Source: Scleroderma bovista | Lineage: Eukaryota; Basidiomycota; Agaricomycetes; Boletales; Sclerodermataceae | Direction: 5' to 3' | Assembly: GCA_037178675.1 (NCBI GenBank) | Contig: JAYMGJ010000206.1 | Coordinates: 248,001 to 312,000, forward strand | Length of the DNA stretch: 64,000 nt | Part shown: piece by piece, positions 1-9,932 of the stretch | Numbering within the stretch: the first letter of the stretch is position 1 | How the letters are laid out: every line of letters starts with the position of its first letter | The notes under the pieces: generated by a model | The model's database searches: none | What the model saw: the letters and a program-made list of their open reading frames with translations, nothing else | Told to the model about the DNA's origin: nothing | Made by a program: the position numbers and the translations under genes

Positions 1-1
1 A

Positions 2-130
2 GAGTCTTCATCTGGGTCTGCAGCTGCCCGTGTGCGTCTGGCCATGGCTGCTGCGTTCGTCGCGGCCGCGTCGATATTGGGGAAGAAGAGAGCGTGGATT
101 GCCCAGGCTCATTTACGCGCTCCACGTTAG
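2..130 (+). CDS. C-terminal tail of an unknown gene cut by the window edge
   Basis: A frame open from the left edge runs 42 codons to a TAG at 128-130. It reads as a Ser/Ala-rich stretch, then a hydrophobic patch (RLAMAAAFVAAASIL) followed by basic residues and a short polar tail, which could be a membrane segment near a C-terminus. The composition is more protein-like than the other frames here. No family can be recognised from so short a piece and the rest lies outside the window. It could also be chance open sequence. Confidence 0.3.
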   Translation, partial: ESSSGSAAARVRLAMAAAFVAAASILGKKRAWIAQAHLRAPR

Positions 131-229
131 GGCAGGCAATTTCGAGAATAATAAGCCAGGGATGTATTAGACTTTTGATGTACATACACGCTATCTCATG
201 TAGCGTACACGGCAACGACGGTAGCGACT

Positions 230-1202
230 ATGAGCATCCGCCGACAGAGTACCACACACGACCTTGCCGCGCTCCGCCTCCACCCTGATGGCTCGCGTGT
301 CCAGCAGTCCTCCGCCAATGCCAGACAGCGCACCGCAAAGTGCACCGTTGTCGATGCGAGAGGCAACTGGATTGCACAGGACGCTGGCGGACGAAGCTCG
401 GTCAAGAAACGGAAGAGCATCAGCAAAGCGATGGACGACGGACAAGAATGCGAGACCATCAGACTGTCCCCCGATGACAATGACACTGATGAGGATACCA
501 AGCGTGCAAGGGTACGCAGGAGACGTTCGCGCAGCAAGGGAAAGCAATGCGCCGTAGAGGGAGGAGAGCAGGAGTCTGGCATCGAGCGCGAGCAGCTGGA
601 TGCAAGGACGAAACACAGGCTTTCTTTCATGGAGGATTTGAGTTTCTTGGATCCCCCCCAAGAGCTCGTCTCCGAGCTAGACGACCCCAGTGGAATATCC
701 TTTCCTCCACCTGCATCAGTACGTCTACTCAAGTGTATTCTCTCCATCGTTGACGGCCTCGTAGGAACTATTAAAGAGCATCCATCACTTTGCCAGTTGC
801 TACTACCGTGAGCGTGGCCAACTGTCCAACAGCGGCAGGTTTTACCGTGAGGAAAAGAAAAAGAAACGACACAATGTCCATGTCCTCGCTACTGACAAGA
901 TGAAGCAAGAGTCACTCGGGACCGACGAGGATACGTGGAAAGGTGCAGAAGAGGAAAGTGGTGGAGATGATGCCGAGGACGGTGGAGATGACGCTCCTGA
1001 CGACCAGGGCACCTTCACGGACGATCCGGATACAAAAGACATGTATAAGGCATTTGATGGCTCTGCCCTCATGGCTATAGGTTGGGTGTGTTAGCTTGGA
1101 GACTGGCTGTTACTAAAATGAAATGCAGGCATTGTGCTGCAAGAGCAAGTTGCGCACCTACTTGCGACATCAGCAGGGGCGCATGCCAGGTCAGAAGGAT
1201 GA
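230..1202 (+). CDS. Conserved basidiomycete hypothetical protein, basic/acidic low-complexity
   Basis: Three exons (230-732, 779-1080, 1129-1202) joined by GT-AG introns of 46 and 48 nt give 292 aa. The N-terminus carries a RQSTTHDLAALRLHPDGSR segment that resembles hypothetical proteins I know from other Agaricomycetes. It is followed by a Lys/Arg-rich stretch (residues about 60-120), a short conserved block across the first intron (LNIHHFASCYYRERGQLSN), an acidic Asp/Glu run (about 205-240) and a C-terminal helix (MYKAFDGSALMAIGIVLQEQ). Highly charged composition suggests a nuclear protein. No enzymatic motif is visible and I cannot name a function. Frame continuity across both introns supports the model. 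Confidence 0.72.
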
Positions 1203-1472
1203 TCGCCACAAGTGAACTCGTCCTGCTCTACCACTGACCTCTAGCACGAATGAGCATCATGTTCAAAGTACGTGTCTATACCATGGTACGTTGAACAGGT
1301 GAGCTGCACTGTCTGTGGGGGGCACTATGGTGAAATCACATTCCAGTGGCCATGTCCACCTTGCAGTTACTCGAAGCTATCTTGCCTCAGTAGTAGTAGA
1401 CAACTCGTACATAGTTATCGAATAGGGTCTTACATGTCCTTTTGAGGGGTTCATCACTTTTGACCTCGTACT

Positions 1473-2579
1473 ATGAAACTACAAACACTCCTACCCAGTC
1501 TACTCGCGATTGCGGGGCTCGCTAATGCCCAGTACTTCTCAGCAGGCTGGACACCCGGACAGCCCATTCCAACACAGTCATCCCCGCCCCCACAGACCCA
1601 ACCACATCCAGCCAATCCTGCAGTCACCGTTTCCAACTTCTTCGATGCACTCCTCACAACGGGCCCCCTCTCGGCGCTCGCGTCGCTCGTTGGGCTGAAT
1701 GTTTCCGCACCGCAGGAGACGGCCTGGGACGACCGGATACCGCTCATCACGGATAGCAATTATGCAGACGTTATTGTTCACGAGTCGATGACGCCCGAGG
1801 AGGAGAAACAGCGATTATGGTTCTTGGTGATGTCCGTGTGTCCCCCCATTCTAAATGGCCTCTATGCTCATTCACCCACAGCACAGTCACCTCCGGACAG
1901 CCAGACAGCTTGTCCAAGTACATAGACGACGTGTTCGACCAGACATTCAACTACACCGTCGAACAAGGCGGTCTACCACACGTCCGGTTCGGGAGAATCG
2001 ATTACTTGGACGTGACAGCGCTCACGACTAAGTGGGCTGTATGGACGTACGTGCACATATCCCTTCCTCTTTCGTGTTCTAACTTGCGCACTGATAGTGC
2101 GCCCATGCTGGTCATGCTCAAGGACCGCGGGCAAACACTACGCTTCTACAATGTTAAAAGCACGCAGATGCAACTCAACGCTGAGATCCTCTACGAGTTT
2201 CTCAAAGACGAGAGATGGCAGGCCAAGGAGCCTTGGAAGTCCGCATACAGCCCCGGCGGAGAGAGGTAAGTGTGCACTACCCCATTTGTGCCCGATTTTG
2301 GCTCAAGTCCCCGACAGGGAGTGGGTACTGGATTTCCTGGCTTTCGCCCTGTCAATGGTGTACGGCTACATCGTTCGAGTCCCCAAATGGCTCATGTATA
2401 TCATAAGCGGTGGTGCTGCATCAGTGATCATCAACCTCATGCACAAACCATCACCACAAGCACGCGCCAGGGCTCAAGCGCAGCGACCCGCACCTAAGCC
2501 GAAGCAGCCTGTAGACGTCGGCGAGAGCACCGCCACTGCGAAGTCGGAGGGAGTCAGCAAGCGGAAAGGAAAGAATTGA
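1473..2579 (+). CDS. Membrane-anchored thioredoxin-fold protein without a CxxC site
   Basis: Four exons (1473-1831, 1882-2046, 2098-2265, 2318-2579) give 317 aa. Residues 1-19 are a signal peptide (cleavage likely after LANA). A thioredoxin-like fold follows at about residues 110-230. Its first strand VITVTSG leads into a segment with no cysteine pair where CxxC would sit, and the WTAPMLVML block holds the expected cis-proline strand. The C-terminus has one or two membrane spans (about 231-274), then a Pro/Lys-rich tail. The predicted role is a redox-inactive ER membrane chaperone-like protein, by inference from fold and topology only. Pieces of this gene recur at 5.0-6.0 kb and 9.4 kb. Its 3' end converges on a uL13m pseudogene. 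Confidence 0.8.
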
Positions 2580-2659
2580 GCTTATATTTCCGTGAGGGGT
2601 ATTTATCACAGTGTGGGATCTTATCGTGAAACGTATGCGTTGGCACATCTAGCAAACTG

Positions 2660-3000
2660 TTTGTTTTGATTACAAGAGCTACCTGTATGTTCACTGGCGC
2701 GGCAGAATGCACTCCATTATGAAGCACAGGTGGGTACAACGCTGAAATCACAAGGAAACCCATGCCTGCGTCGACTTCGGGTTCCTGTTCTTAGGACCGA
2801 GCTTCAGGATCTACCTATCCGTCAACGTTCCGTCCATCGCTTCGAAATATTACTCCCGTAAATCTTCATATCCAACCCTCCAAATGCCTTCAACAGCACG
2901 ATCCAACCGGCGATACATTCCGCGCATTCATCAACGAACCTGATCACTGCAGTCTACCATGCAATGAGTACGAGTGCGATGCGTTCCGTGAGTCATCCAC
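2660..3000 (-). pseudogene. Truncated copy of the mitochondrial ribosomal protein uL13m gene
   Basis: Read on the minus strand, this stretch matches the intact uL13m gene at 10.7-11.4 kb. It covers the 3' flank, much of the last exon (KVFGG.DM.IY..NI.KRW is readable near 2820-2880), a short piece of exon 3 with an internal deletion, and at 2961-3000 the MGKHKP-side part of exon 2. Start, intron boundaries and most of exon 3 are missing and the frame is broken, so it is not a working gene. It sits convergent to the thioredoxin-fold gene, 80 bases past its stop. Confidence 0.7.
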
Positions 3001-4186
3001 AGATATCAGGCCATTATTCGATGGGACATGGGGCACAATTGAGTAGCATTCATGTGTCGTACATGGTGGCCAGCTTAGCTCCCACCAAGATGGATGGAAC
3101 TGACATCGTCATTAAATGCGAACTTGTAACCATTAAAGCCACCAGGCAAGCAGCCACGGAATGAATGAAGGTCATTTAAACGTTCACTCGACGTTGTATT
3201 GGGAATTGGCTTGAGTGTGTAAAGAAAAGAGCACAGCGGGATTCTACTAAGCCAATAGCAGGGTAACTTAAACAATTATATTTTTCCGTTGGCAGTTGCG
3301 ACTATTCGGCCTACTTGGGGAGGGCGTCGACCTGGCACCAGTTCGCAAGGTTAGAAAACTGGTCGCATTCGGATTCGAGCCAAAAAAAAAAATTGGCCAA
3401 AATATTCGAAGAAATGGAGGAAACAATCAACCAAGAACTCATACAGGAGCCTCCGCACTTTGGGATGGGGTGGAATGAGAGCGGCGCGAGACATACCATT
3501 CGCAGTCATGCTTTGCCCAAGGGAACGGGTCCTCGTGTCACAACTGGATTCATTATGCTTGTCGCCAACACCCGCAAGACGCCAAAATGTCGTTTCAACA
3601 TACAGGCTTCGCTTTGTTTAGTAAGTCCATGGAAGCCTCCAAGTGAGAAGCCATATACGGTGGACGGTCCTGATAGGGACGAATGCCGAAGTGGAGCATG
3701 TGTGCACACCACAGACCACGAGTTGCTGAATCAGTTGAATGGGGCATCAAGCCGACATGGTCTGCCGTCGGGTCAGAGGAGCTTGATATGCATGACCTGG
3801 TGGGATAAAGGTAGGTAAGTGTTTTGGCGTGTATGCCCGGCGTTCTTCTAGGAGGCCAGACAATTTGGGCTAAGGTACACTGTCGATGTTCATGCTCATG
3901 CTGTATGGATGCCAATCGGGTTGTCATGACCCGAGACCGCGGTAAATACCAGATTACGTGATCAGTGTGGATCAGCGAGTTCCAAAGACCTCATGATAAT
4001 GACTGCTTAGTACTCGGGGAAAGATGTTCAAGGTCAGGGCGAGTTGCCGCTGAGAAATTGTGATATTGGCAAGTTTTCTTTTTCATACATCACACACTCC
4101 AGCCAACCAGCGCCAACTGATGTTTAAATTCCCTTCGTGCCGTCGAGAGGTTGCAAGTCAAGCACCTCACACACACCCTCCAGCCC
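3001..4186. other. Sparse spacer with a repeat unit and promoter of zinc-finger copy 1
   Basis: No convincing gene. An open frame at 3315-3818 (plus) encodes 167 residues, including a short charged helix (KLAKIFEEMEETINQELIQ), but it has no recognisable family and may be chance or decayed coding sequence. Bases of about 3713-3815 recur in diverged form at about 6098-6205. The last 70 bases hold the TGTTTAAAT element described separately. Confidence 0.5.
4121..4129 (+). promoter_or_regulatory. TGTTTAAAT element upstream of zinc-finger copy 1
   Basis: The nonamer TGTTTAAAT lies 66 bases before the ATG. The same nonamer occurs 67 and 76 bases before the starts of the two paralogues (8047-8055, 16344-16352), in flanks that are otherwise quite diverged. 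Conservation at a fixed distance suggests a TATA-like core promoter element. Confidence 0.5.
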
Positions 4187-4645
4187 ATGGCTGACTTACC
4201 TTGCGACTCTGGTGGTTTCAGTGACACGTTCAATGACGAGGTGAGCTAGGTTCACCTTGGTGAGGCACTGACCGACCCCCTGTAGGACGAAAAGATGTTA
4301 CTTGAATACGCAGCACGTCCTGTTGAACAACAACCTTATATGTGTGGCTGGGTAACATCCGATATGACCTGCAATGTGCCCATCATTGGGGTCTCATTCT
4401 CGATGCACTTACGTGATCAGCACGGAGTTGAAAGGGGAAGTAAGGCTAAAGTCAGGTGCGGCTGGACGAAATGTGGGACGGTGGTGAATAAGGAAAACCT
4501 CGTCCGCCATATCACGGAACAGCATCTCCTGTACAGGTTTCTCTGTGAGGAATGTGATGGTAATTTTAGTCGTCGACATACTTTGAACAGCCACATCCAG
4601 AAGAAACATGGCTGTCAAGGTACATACATACCCATAACGAGCTAA
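4187..4645 (+). CDS. Small C2H2 zinc-finger protein, paralogue 1
   Basis: Two exons (4187-4240, 4286-4645; 45-nt intron) give 137 aa. The first exon encodes only 18 residues (MADLPCDSGGFSDTFNDE). Three zinc fingers follow. Finger 1 is C38-x8-C47-x11-H59-x4-H64 with an unusually long first spacing. Finger 2 is C76-x4-C81-x11-H93-x4-H98. Finger 3 is canonical (C105-x2-C108-x12-H121-x4-H126). The protein ends soon after, about ten residues longer than its paralogues because the stop after the last His is lost. It is probably a nuclear DNA- or RNA-binding regulator; targets are unknown. The same exon layout occurs at 8.1 and 16.4 kb. Confidence 0.82.
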
Positions 4646-4989
4646 TCAACTTTCCTGGCTATGCATCTTGTTTCACGTCGAATTACATATGTAAAATTTG
4701 TTTTTAGCTGCTGCTTTAACCGTCCACCTTTGTCTGAGCTGTTTATCTCAATTTATACCTATACTCCCGCCTGCCAGTGGGATTGGGAATCTGTATTGAC
4801 TGATTATGCGATGAAATCAGTCACCAACCAATTTAATCTGATCCAAAAATGTGCCTAGTAGATGAAAGCGGGTTGGCCTGTCATATAATCTGCCACTCGG
4901 GTTGGAGACAGTTTATTTGGCTTCGAGTAATGCGGTTCTTGGGTCTAGTTCAGATACGGTAAACCTGAACCAAAATATCCTGTGCCAGT

Positions 4990-5335
4990 ACTATGTATGC
5001 AGCATCACTTGATAATATCTCCGCCTTACCATTTCCACCTTCCTTGACACGTTCTTTACAGCAGGTCCTGTCTCGGTGCTCGCGCTCCTCGTCCGGTTGA
5101 ATGTCTCGGCACCGCAGGAGAGAGCTCGGCATGGTGGCCTGAGCGGATATCCCTATCACAGATAATATTTATGCAGATTGTTCGCAAGTCGAGACGCCTG
5201 AGGTCCGAGGAGGAGCAGAGTGTGGCTCTTGGTGATGTACGTGTGCCCTTCCGCAGCAAATGGCCTCTGTGGAGTCATTCACCACATTCACCTCCGGACA
5301 GTGAGACAGCTTGTCCAAGTACATGGACGGCGTTC
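4990..5335 (+). pseudogene. Direct-orientation fragment of the thioredoxin-fold gene (exons 1-2)
   Basis: Bases of about 5040-5335 align in the plus direction with the end of exon 1, intron 1 and the start of exon 2 of the gene at 1473. Matching landmarks are the GTCTCGGCACCGCAGGAG-type block, GAGGAGGAGCAGA, the donor region and the CACCTCCGGACAG..GACAGCTTGTCCAAGTACAT block. Several small indels break the frame. No start or signal peptide is preserved. Confidence 0.72.
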
Positions 5336-5635
5336 CCAGGAGGGGACTTGATCCAAAAGCGGGGTGGTGCACACTCACCTCTCTCCGCCGGGGCTGTAAG
5401 TGGACTACCAAGGCCCCTTGACTTGCCATCTCTCTTTTTTGAGAAACTCGTAAAGGATCTCAGCGTTGAGTTGCATCTGCGTGCTTTTAAAATTATAGAA
5501 GCGTTCCATGCAGCCCACTTGGTCGTGAGCGTTGTCACGTACAAGTAATCGATTCTCCCGAACCGGACGTGCAGTAGGCCGCCTTGTTCGAAGGTGTAGT
5601 TGAATGTCTGGTCTTTGAAGCGGGGGACGGAATGT
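5336..5635 (-). pseudogene. Inverted fragment of the thioredoxin-fold gene (exons 3-2)
   Basis: On the minus strand this segment runs through the parental exon 2, intron 2 and exon 3 up to the exon 3 donor. LTTKWA.W is readable, as is an exon 3 block ending GSP.TAPAERGE in a shifted frame. It abuts the direct fragment head to head at about 5335, so two parts of one gene face opposite ways. Frameshifts and the loss of exons 1 and 4 make it non-functional. Confidence 0.75.
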
Positions 5636-5998
5636 TGAGACCCTGAAGCTCGATCCTAAGAACAGGATCCCGAAATAGACGCAGGCAAGGGTTCGCTTGT
5701 GACTTCAGCGTTCAATATACCCTCCTGCGCTTCATGATGGACGAACAGGTAGCTCTTGCAATAAACGAACGTCTCGAACGTCTCGAACAGTTTGCCACTA
5801 GATGTAGCAAGCATACGTGCCATGATAAAATCCCATACTGCGATAAATATTATCCCTCACAGAAATATGAGTTCAATTCTTTCCTTTCCGCTTGCTGGCG
5901 TCTGATGCCGAGCATGTCATCACAGGCTGCTTTGGCTTAGGTGCGGGTCGCTGCGCTTGATCCCTGGCGCGTGCTTGTGCTGATGGCTTGTGCTTGGC
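5636..5998 (-). pseudogene. Inverted copy of the uL13m pseudogene end plus thioredoxin-fold 3' end
   Basis: The reverse complement of about 5640-5760 matches 2700-2815 (the end of the uL13m pseudogene). The reverse complement of about 5795-5998 matches 2443-2665 (end of exon 4 and 3' flank of the thioredoxin-fold gene). The copy therefore postdates the arrangement in which the uL13m fragment already lay beside the thioredoxin-fold gene. It contains no open frame of its own. Confidence 0.72.
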
Positions 5999-8113
5999 TC
6001 GCCTTGTCGCATTTCTCTTCTGCGATCGATCACTACCCCGGGTATGTCATGTACGGTGTCCCGATAGGTACTACTTAGTCGGAGGAAGATAGTCATAGAA
6101 CACCACACGCCGCGAGTTGCCGAATCAGTTATGTACTTAATGTTAAATGGGGTATCAGGTGTGCCGTCAGAGGAGCTTGATATGTACGGCCTAATAGGAT
6201 AAAGCAGACGCCCAACGAAGGAGGAGCGATAGTGTTAAAGCCTAAGGCGGTGTGTTGCACGGCTATCGGAACGTTCTCGGTGTTATGAGATAAACCATCG
6301 CGGAGTCAAGGAAGAAAATCTTGACAGGGTGAACAAGCCGCGTAGAATGGGACCGAGCAGAAACAAAGATCAGCTCCATGTAGACACCTCTTGTTCCATG
6401 GTCTGAAGTAGTACACTTGGTTACCACTGAGATCCATACTACGGTATGTTGTTTTCTGTTTCTTCCTGTTGCTTTGTGCTAACTGCGGAATAAGAGGACT
6501 TATTTTACCTTCCCACTTTGCCACCGCATGCCGTGACGACACAGGAGCACCTGCCAGAATCTAGATCAGACCCCTCACCACTGCAAGGGCACCTAGGGGC
6601 ATTAAGTACTCTAAATTTCTCGGGTGTGCAAAATTTTCGGGTTATTGTCCTCGCTAACACCAACCGCCCGCCGAATGAAGTCCTGCTCAATGTCGGATCT
6701 AGCTGGCGTGTTACTATCAGACGCCACCTCTTGGAAATCCATGGTTCTCGGGGTAGATCCCCCAACGAGATCAGGGACCGGGACAAGGAAGATACATTAT
6801 ACTTGATTTCCTCGGGGACCAGAAACCGATGCATTCTGTTATGTCGGCGAACATATTATAGAGTCAATCGTACTCGAGGGCCCTTGTCCTTGGCAGACCA
6901 CGACTACGAATAGTATGTCCTATCCATAGATGCTTTCGAAGTAGTGGCTACCGGAGAGATATGGAGAGTCTGACATACTGGCACTGGTAGCAAACAGGAG
7001 TTTTGATTTAAACGAGATAGTAGCATCTCTGCCAACAGCCATCATAACGACTTCTTAACATCGTAGATACACAGGCGGAGATTGGACTTCGTTTCCGCTG
7101 TTGGTCCCATTTTCATTCACAAGTTGTCAAAGTCTTACCGCCTTTCCTCCACTCCGTGATGTACATCGTACCCCACCGAGAACGTTTTGAATGGCTATGC
7201 CAGGTATAATGATATCACAATGCTAATATCAGGGTGGAGGTGTTGTAAATCATAATACGTGCTTCACACTCGGGAGCTCTTCCTCTTGGTGGAACAAGCT
7301 CTGGCCGCACCGGCACCTATCATGTTGATAAACTAAATTGGCGTTAAACTCTGATCAATTACTTCACCATCCTGTTATGTTCCCCATCTCCCGAAGCTGC
7401 CACCATTCGCGTCTGGCTAACAAAGAGCAACCGGCCCCCGCTCCCTCGTTCCCCCCTTTCTTTTCTTAGAATGATAGTGCCTTTGTCCTGTATCGCACTC
7501 TACAGGCTGACTAAGGCCACCTTCGCCAGAACCTCACGTCCAGAGCGCGTGAATGCTCCACCGGGCCAGGATCCAAGGTCTTCCAGTGGTCCACCGCATT
7601 CCCTCTGCGCGACCAGGCCCCTTTATCCGCCAGGTCGTACTGTAGCAGCATAGGAATTCTGCTATGGGGAACTGCGACGGCCTGTGATAAGTACGGTGCG
7701 TCCACCACTCCTGGATCATTCAACATCACCTTTTAATGAATTCACCTGGGACCTGGGACCGTGTCTTTTTTAGCATAACACTTATGGTATGTTGGTGTCT
7801 TCCACATCGTACATAATCGGCATACCTTCTTCGATCTTTCGGAAGCATTTTGGGGTTTTGTGGCACGAATTCGAATGCGACCCTTTTCTCAGCGCTGTGA
7901 TGGAGGTGTGGCCGCCGCTGTTGCAACGGCCATAATTTCTCTCCCTAAGTGGGGCAGACCGGATGATCGCACCTGCCAACGCCGAGCTATGGTCTTTTTT
8001 TTACAACTTACCTTCAAATCATGTCTGATATAGTACGCCGACAGAGTGTTTAAATGCCATTCATCCCTAGCAAGGAAAGTACCTCATTCATTCGTGCTCC
8101 TGCCTCACAGTCG
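5999..8113. other. Gene-poor spacer with repeat unit and zinc-finger upstream flank
   Basis: No recognisable gene. About 6098-6205 is a diverged direct copy of 3713-3815. Around 6505-6913 the sequence is unusually poor in stops and open in several frames on both strands (131 residues plus, 109 residues minus) but without any domain I can identify. About 7760-8110 shows patchy similarity to the flank upstream of the third zinc-finger gene (15985-16420), so it is probably part of the duplicated unit. Confidence 0.5.
8047..8055 (+). promoter_or_regulatory. TGTTTAAAT element upstream of zinc-finger copy 2
   Basis: The shared nonamer lies 67 bases before the ATG of the second zinc-finger paralogue. 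It is a possible TATA-like element; see copy 1. Confidence 0.5.
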
Positions 8114-8541
8114 ATGAATAACTTACCTTCCGGCTCTAATGGTTTCAACACTGCGTTCAATGACGATGTGAGTTCCATCCATCATAACAGGGAGTTGAGC
8201 TGATTCCCTTGTAGGACGCGCGGACACTCCTTGAACTCGTTAATCGTCCTGTGGAACAGCAGCCTTACATCTGTGGATGGGTGACTTCTGATGTAATCTG
8301 TGGTGCGCCCGTCGTCGGCGATTTGTTCTCGGTGCACTTGCGCTACCACCACCAAGTTGTAGGAGATAATAAGGATAAAGTCAGGTGTGATTGGTCTAAA
8401 TGTGGGGTGGTGATGAATAAGGAGAGTATCGTCCGCCATGTCGCAGAAATGCACCTGCATTACAAGTTTTGTTGCGATGAATGCGATGCCACCTTCACGC
8501 GCCGACACACCTTGAATAACCATGTCCAGAAAAAACACTGA
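8114..8541 (+). CDS. Small C2H2 zinc-finger protein, paralogue 2
   Basis: Exons 8114-8167 and 8215-8541 (47-nt intron after codon 18, as in the paralogues) give 126 aa. The N-terminal exon reads MNNLPSGSNGFNTAFNDD, nearly identical to paralogue 3 and more diverged from paralogue 1. The three fingers keep all Cys and His ligands with the same spacings: C-x8-C-x11-H-x4-H, C-x4-C-x11-H-x4-H and C-x2-C-x12-H-x4-H. The stop follows the last histidine directly. Intact ligands and a preserved intron argue for a functional gene. The role is probably regulatory; DNA target unknown. Confidence 0.85.
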
Positions 8542-9404
8542 ACACATGCAAGGTGGCTCCGGTACCTTTCGTGCATAAAATGTGAGCTAATCAACCTTCC
8601 AGGGCTCTTTCATCTTGTAAACGCCAGTTTGCCTGGCCTGGTCACGTACATTGTTCTGTTCATATTTTTAGCCGCATATTAACTCTAGATAGCTTTGGAT
8701 CTGTCTCACTTTGTGCCTTTTACACCCCTCCGAGTTTGGGGTAACTTGAGTGTATAAAATTACGAATGTATGTCGAACCAATAAAAATATTACGCACGCA
8801 TGTTCGTTGGTTTTGAAGGCCAAATGCAATGCGTTACATGACACGCATGACAGAGATGTGCGCTTGTACGGTCAGATATGACAGCGCTGCACGCCTCTGC
8901 ATTCTCGCACGCGTGAGTTGACACGAGGCTGCAAGTGCTTTAGTGCTGGGCACTCATAGTATTTTGGTTACCATGCTGCCCGGGCAGTAGGCACGGTGGA
9001 CGTTGTCGTTGACGGTTAGTGTATATATATTACAGTGGGTTTGAACGTGGGATTCCCGAGCCAGATCAGTGTCTGCACCTACTGTGGTATTGCTTACCTG
9101 TACACTGTAGACCACGATCTCAGTGTTGACGAACAACGACTGAAGTGCAAACAAACACAAACCATGCATTAAGTACAAACTAGCATGCCCGTTGAACCCA
9201 ACATACTGTGACAAGCAGCAGCTACCCTCACAGCTCATCGTGAGTCTGCAGCGTTTATCTTGGATGGTGGCAGATCATGGCATGTTCAGAGAGCGAGTGC
9301 GAGGCACCCACGATAAGATCGGCGTGCCCATATATGGTCTTGAACGCTCACACTACTAATATAGGACCCCAAAGTACTGACGATGATCTTCTGGACTGCC
9401 TCCT
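8542..9404. other. Spacer without a gene, possible uL13m intron relic
   Basis: No coding region recognised. About 9105-9145 (plus) resembles the last intron of the uL13m gene (around 10915-10945), which would make it another scrap of the duplicated material, but the match is short. A short AT repeat (TATATATAT) lies near 9022. Confidence 0.4.
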
Positions 9405-9480
9405 GCTGTCGACAGTGTACGGCTATCTCGTTCAAATTATTCTCAATATATCACGAGCGGTGGTGTCTCCGTGAACGCTC
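9405..9480 (+). pseudogene. Fragment of thioredoxin-fold exon 4
   Basis: About 75 bases match the membrane-segment part of exon 4 at about 2350-2430: GTGTACGGCTA.CTCGTTC, then ATATATCA.GAGCGGTGGTG. The orientation is direct. Flanking exon 4 sequence is absent. Notably this is part of the exon 4 interval missing from the 5-6 kb mosaic. Confidence 0.6.
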
Positions 9481-9932
9481 ACTATTGCTCTGTGAACCTA
9501 ACCCAAAGCCATCTGTGGTGACGTTATCGGCACGGGCCAAAACAAGGAGACAAGTAGGATGGCATCAGCGGTGGAAATACAACGAAAAAAAGACATCAGA
9601 TATAGTGAGTCCCTTTGCCTAGATTAAGTTACAGTGATGCCATCACAAAGAGATCTCCATTTCCATTGAAGGCAAACCCAAGAGTCACTTTCACTACTTT
9701 GAAGATGCAGGTTCAGACGAGCTTGAGTCGAGATGGTGGCCAAGGACGGCAGATGGGTTGCCACCATCTCGTCTTAGTGTCGGTGGCTCCAGTGAACACG
9801 TTGTGTTGGAAACTGTCGAGACTATCTGAATTCATCATCTGAGTGCCTCTGCACCGGTGTCTTTGGACAAAAAGCAACTGTATTTGCTTTCGTTTGGCTC
9901 ATTGACGGAGCCCGCTGTCGGACGCTGGAAAG

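Noticed and set aside
196..747. 183-codon minus-strand open frame
   Set aside because: Shadow of exon 1 of the hypothetical gene at 230-1202; Ser/Cys-rich text typical of antisense frames.
5270..5548. Open frames on both strands as a working second thioredoxin-fold gene
   Set aside because: Orientation flips within the segment, and the signal peptide and membrane segment are absent from any frame, so it is a pseudogene mosaic.
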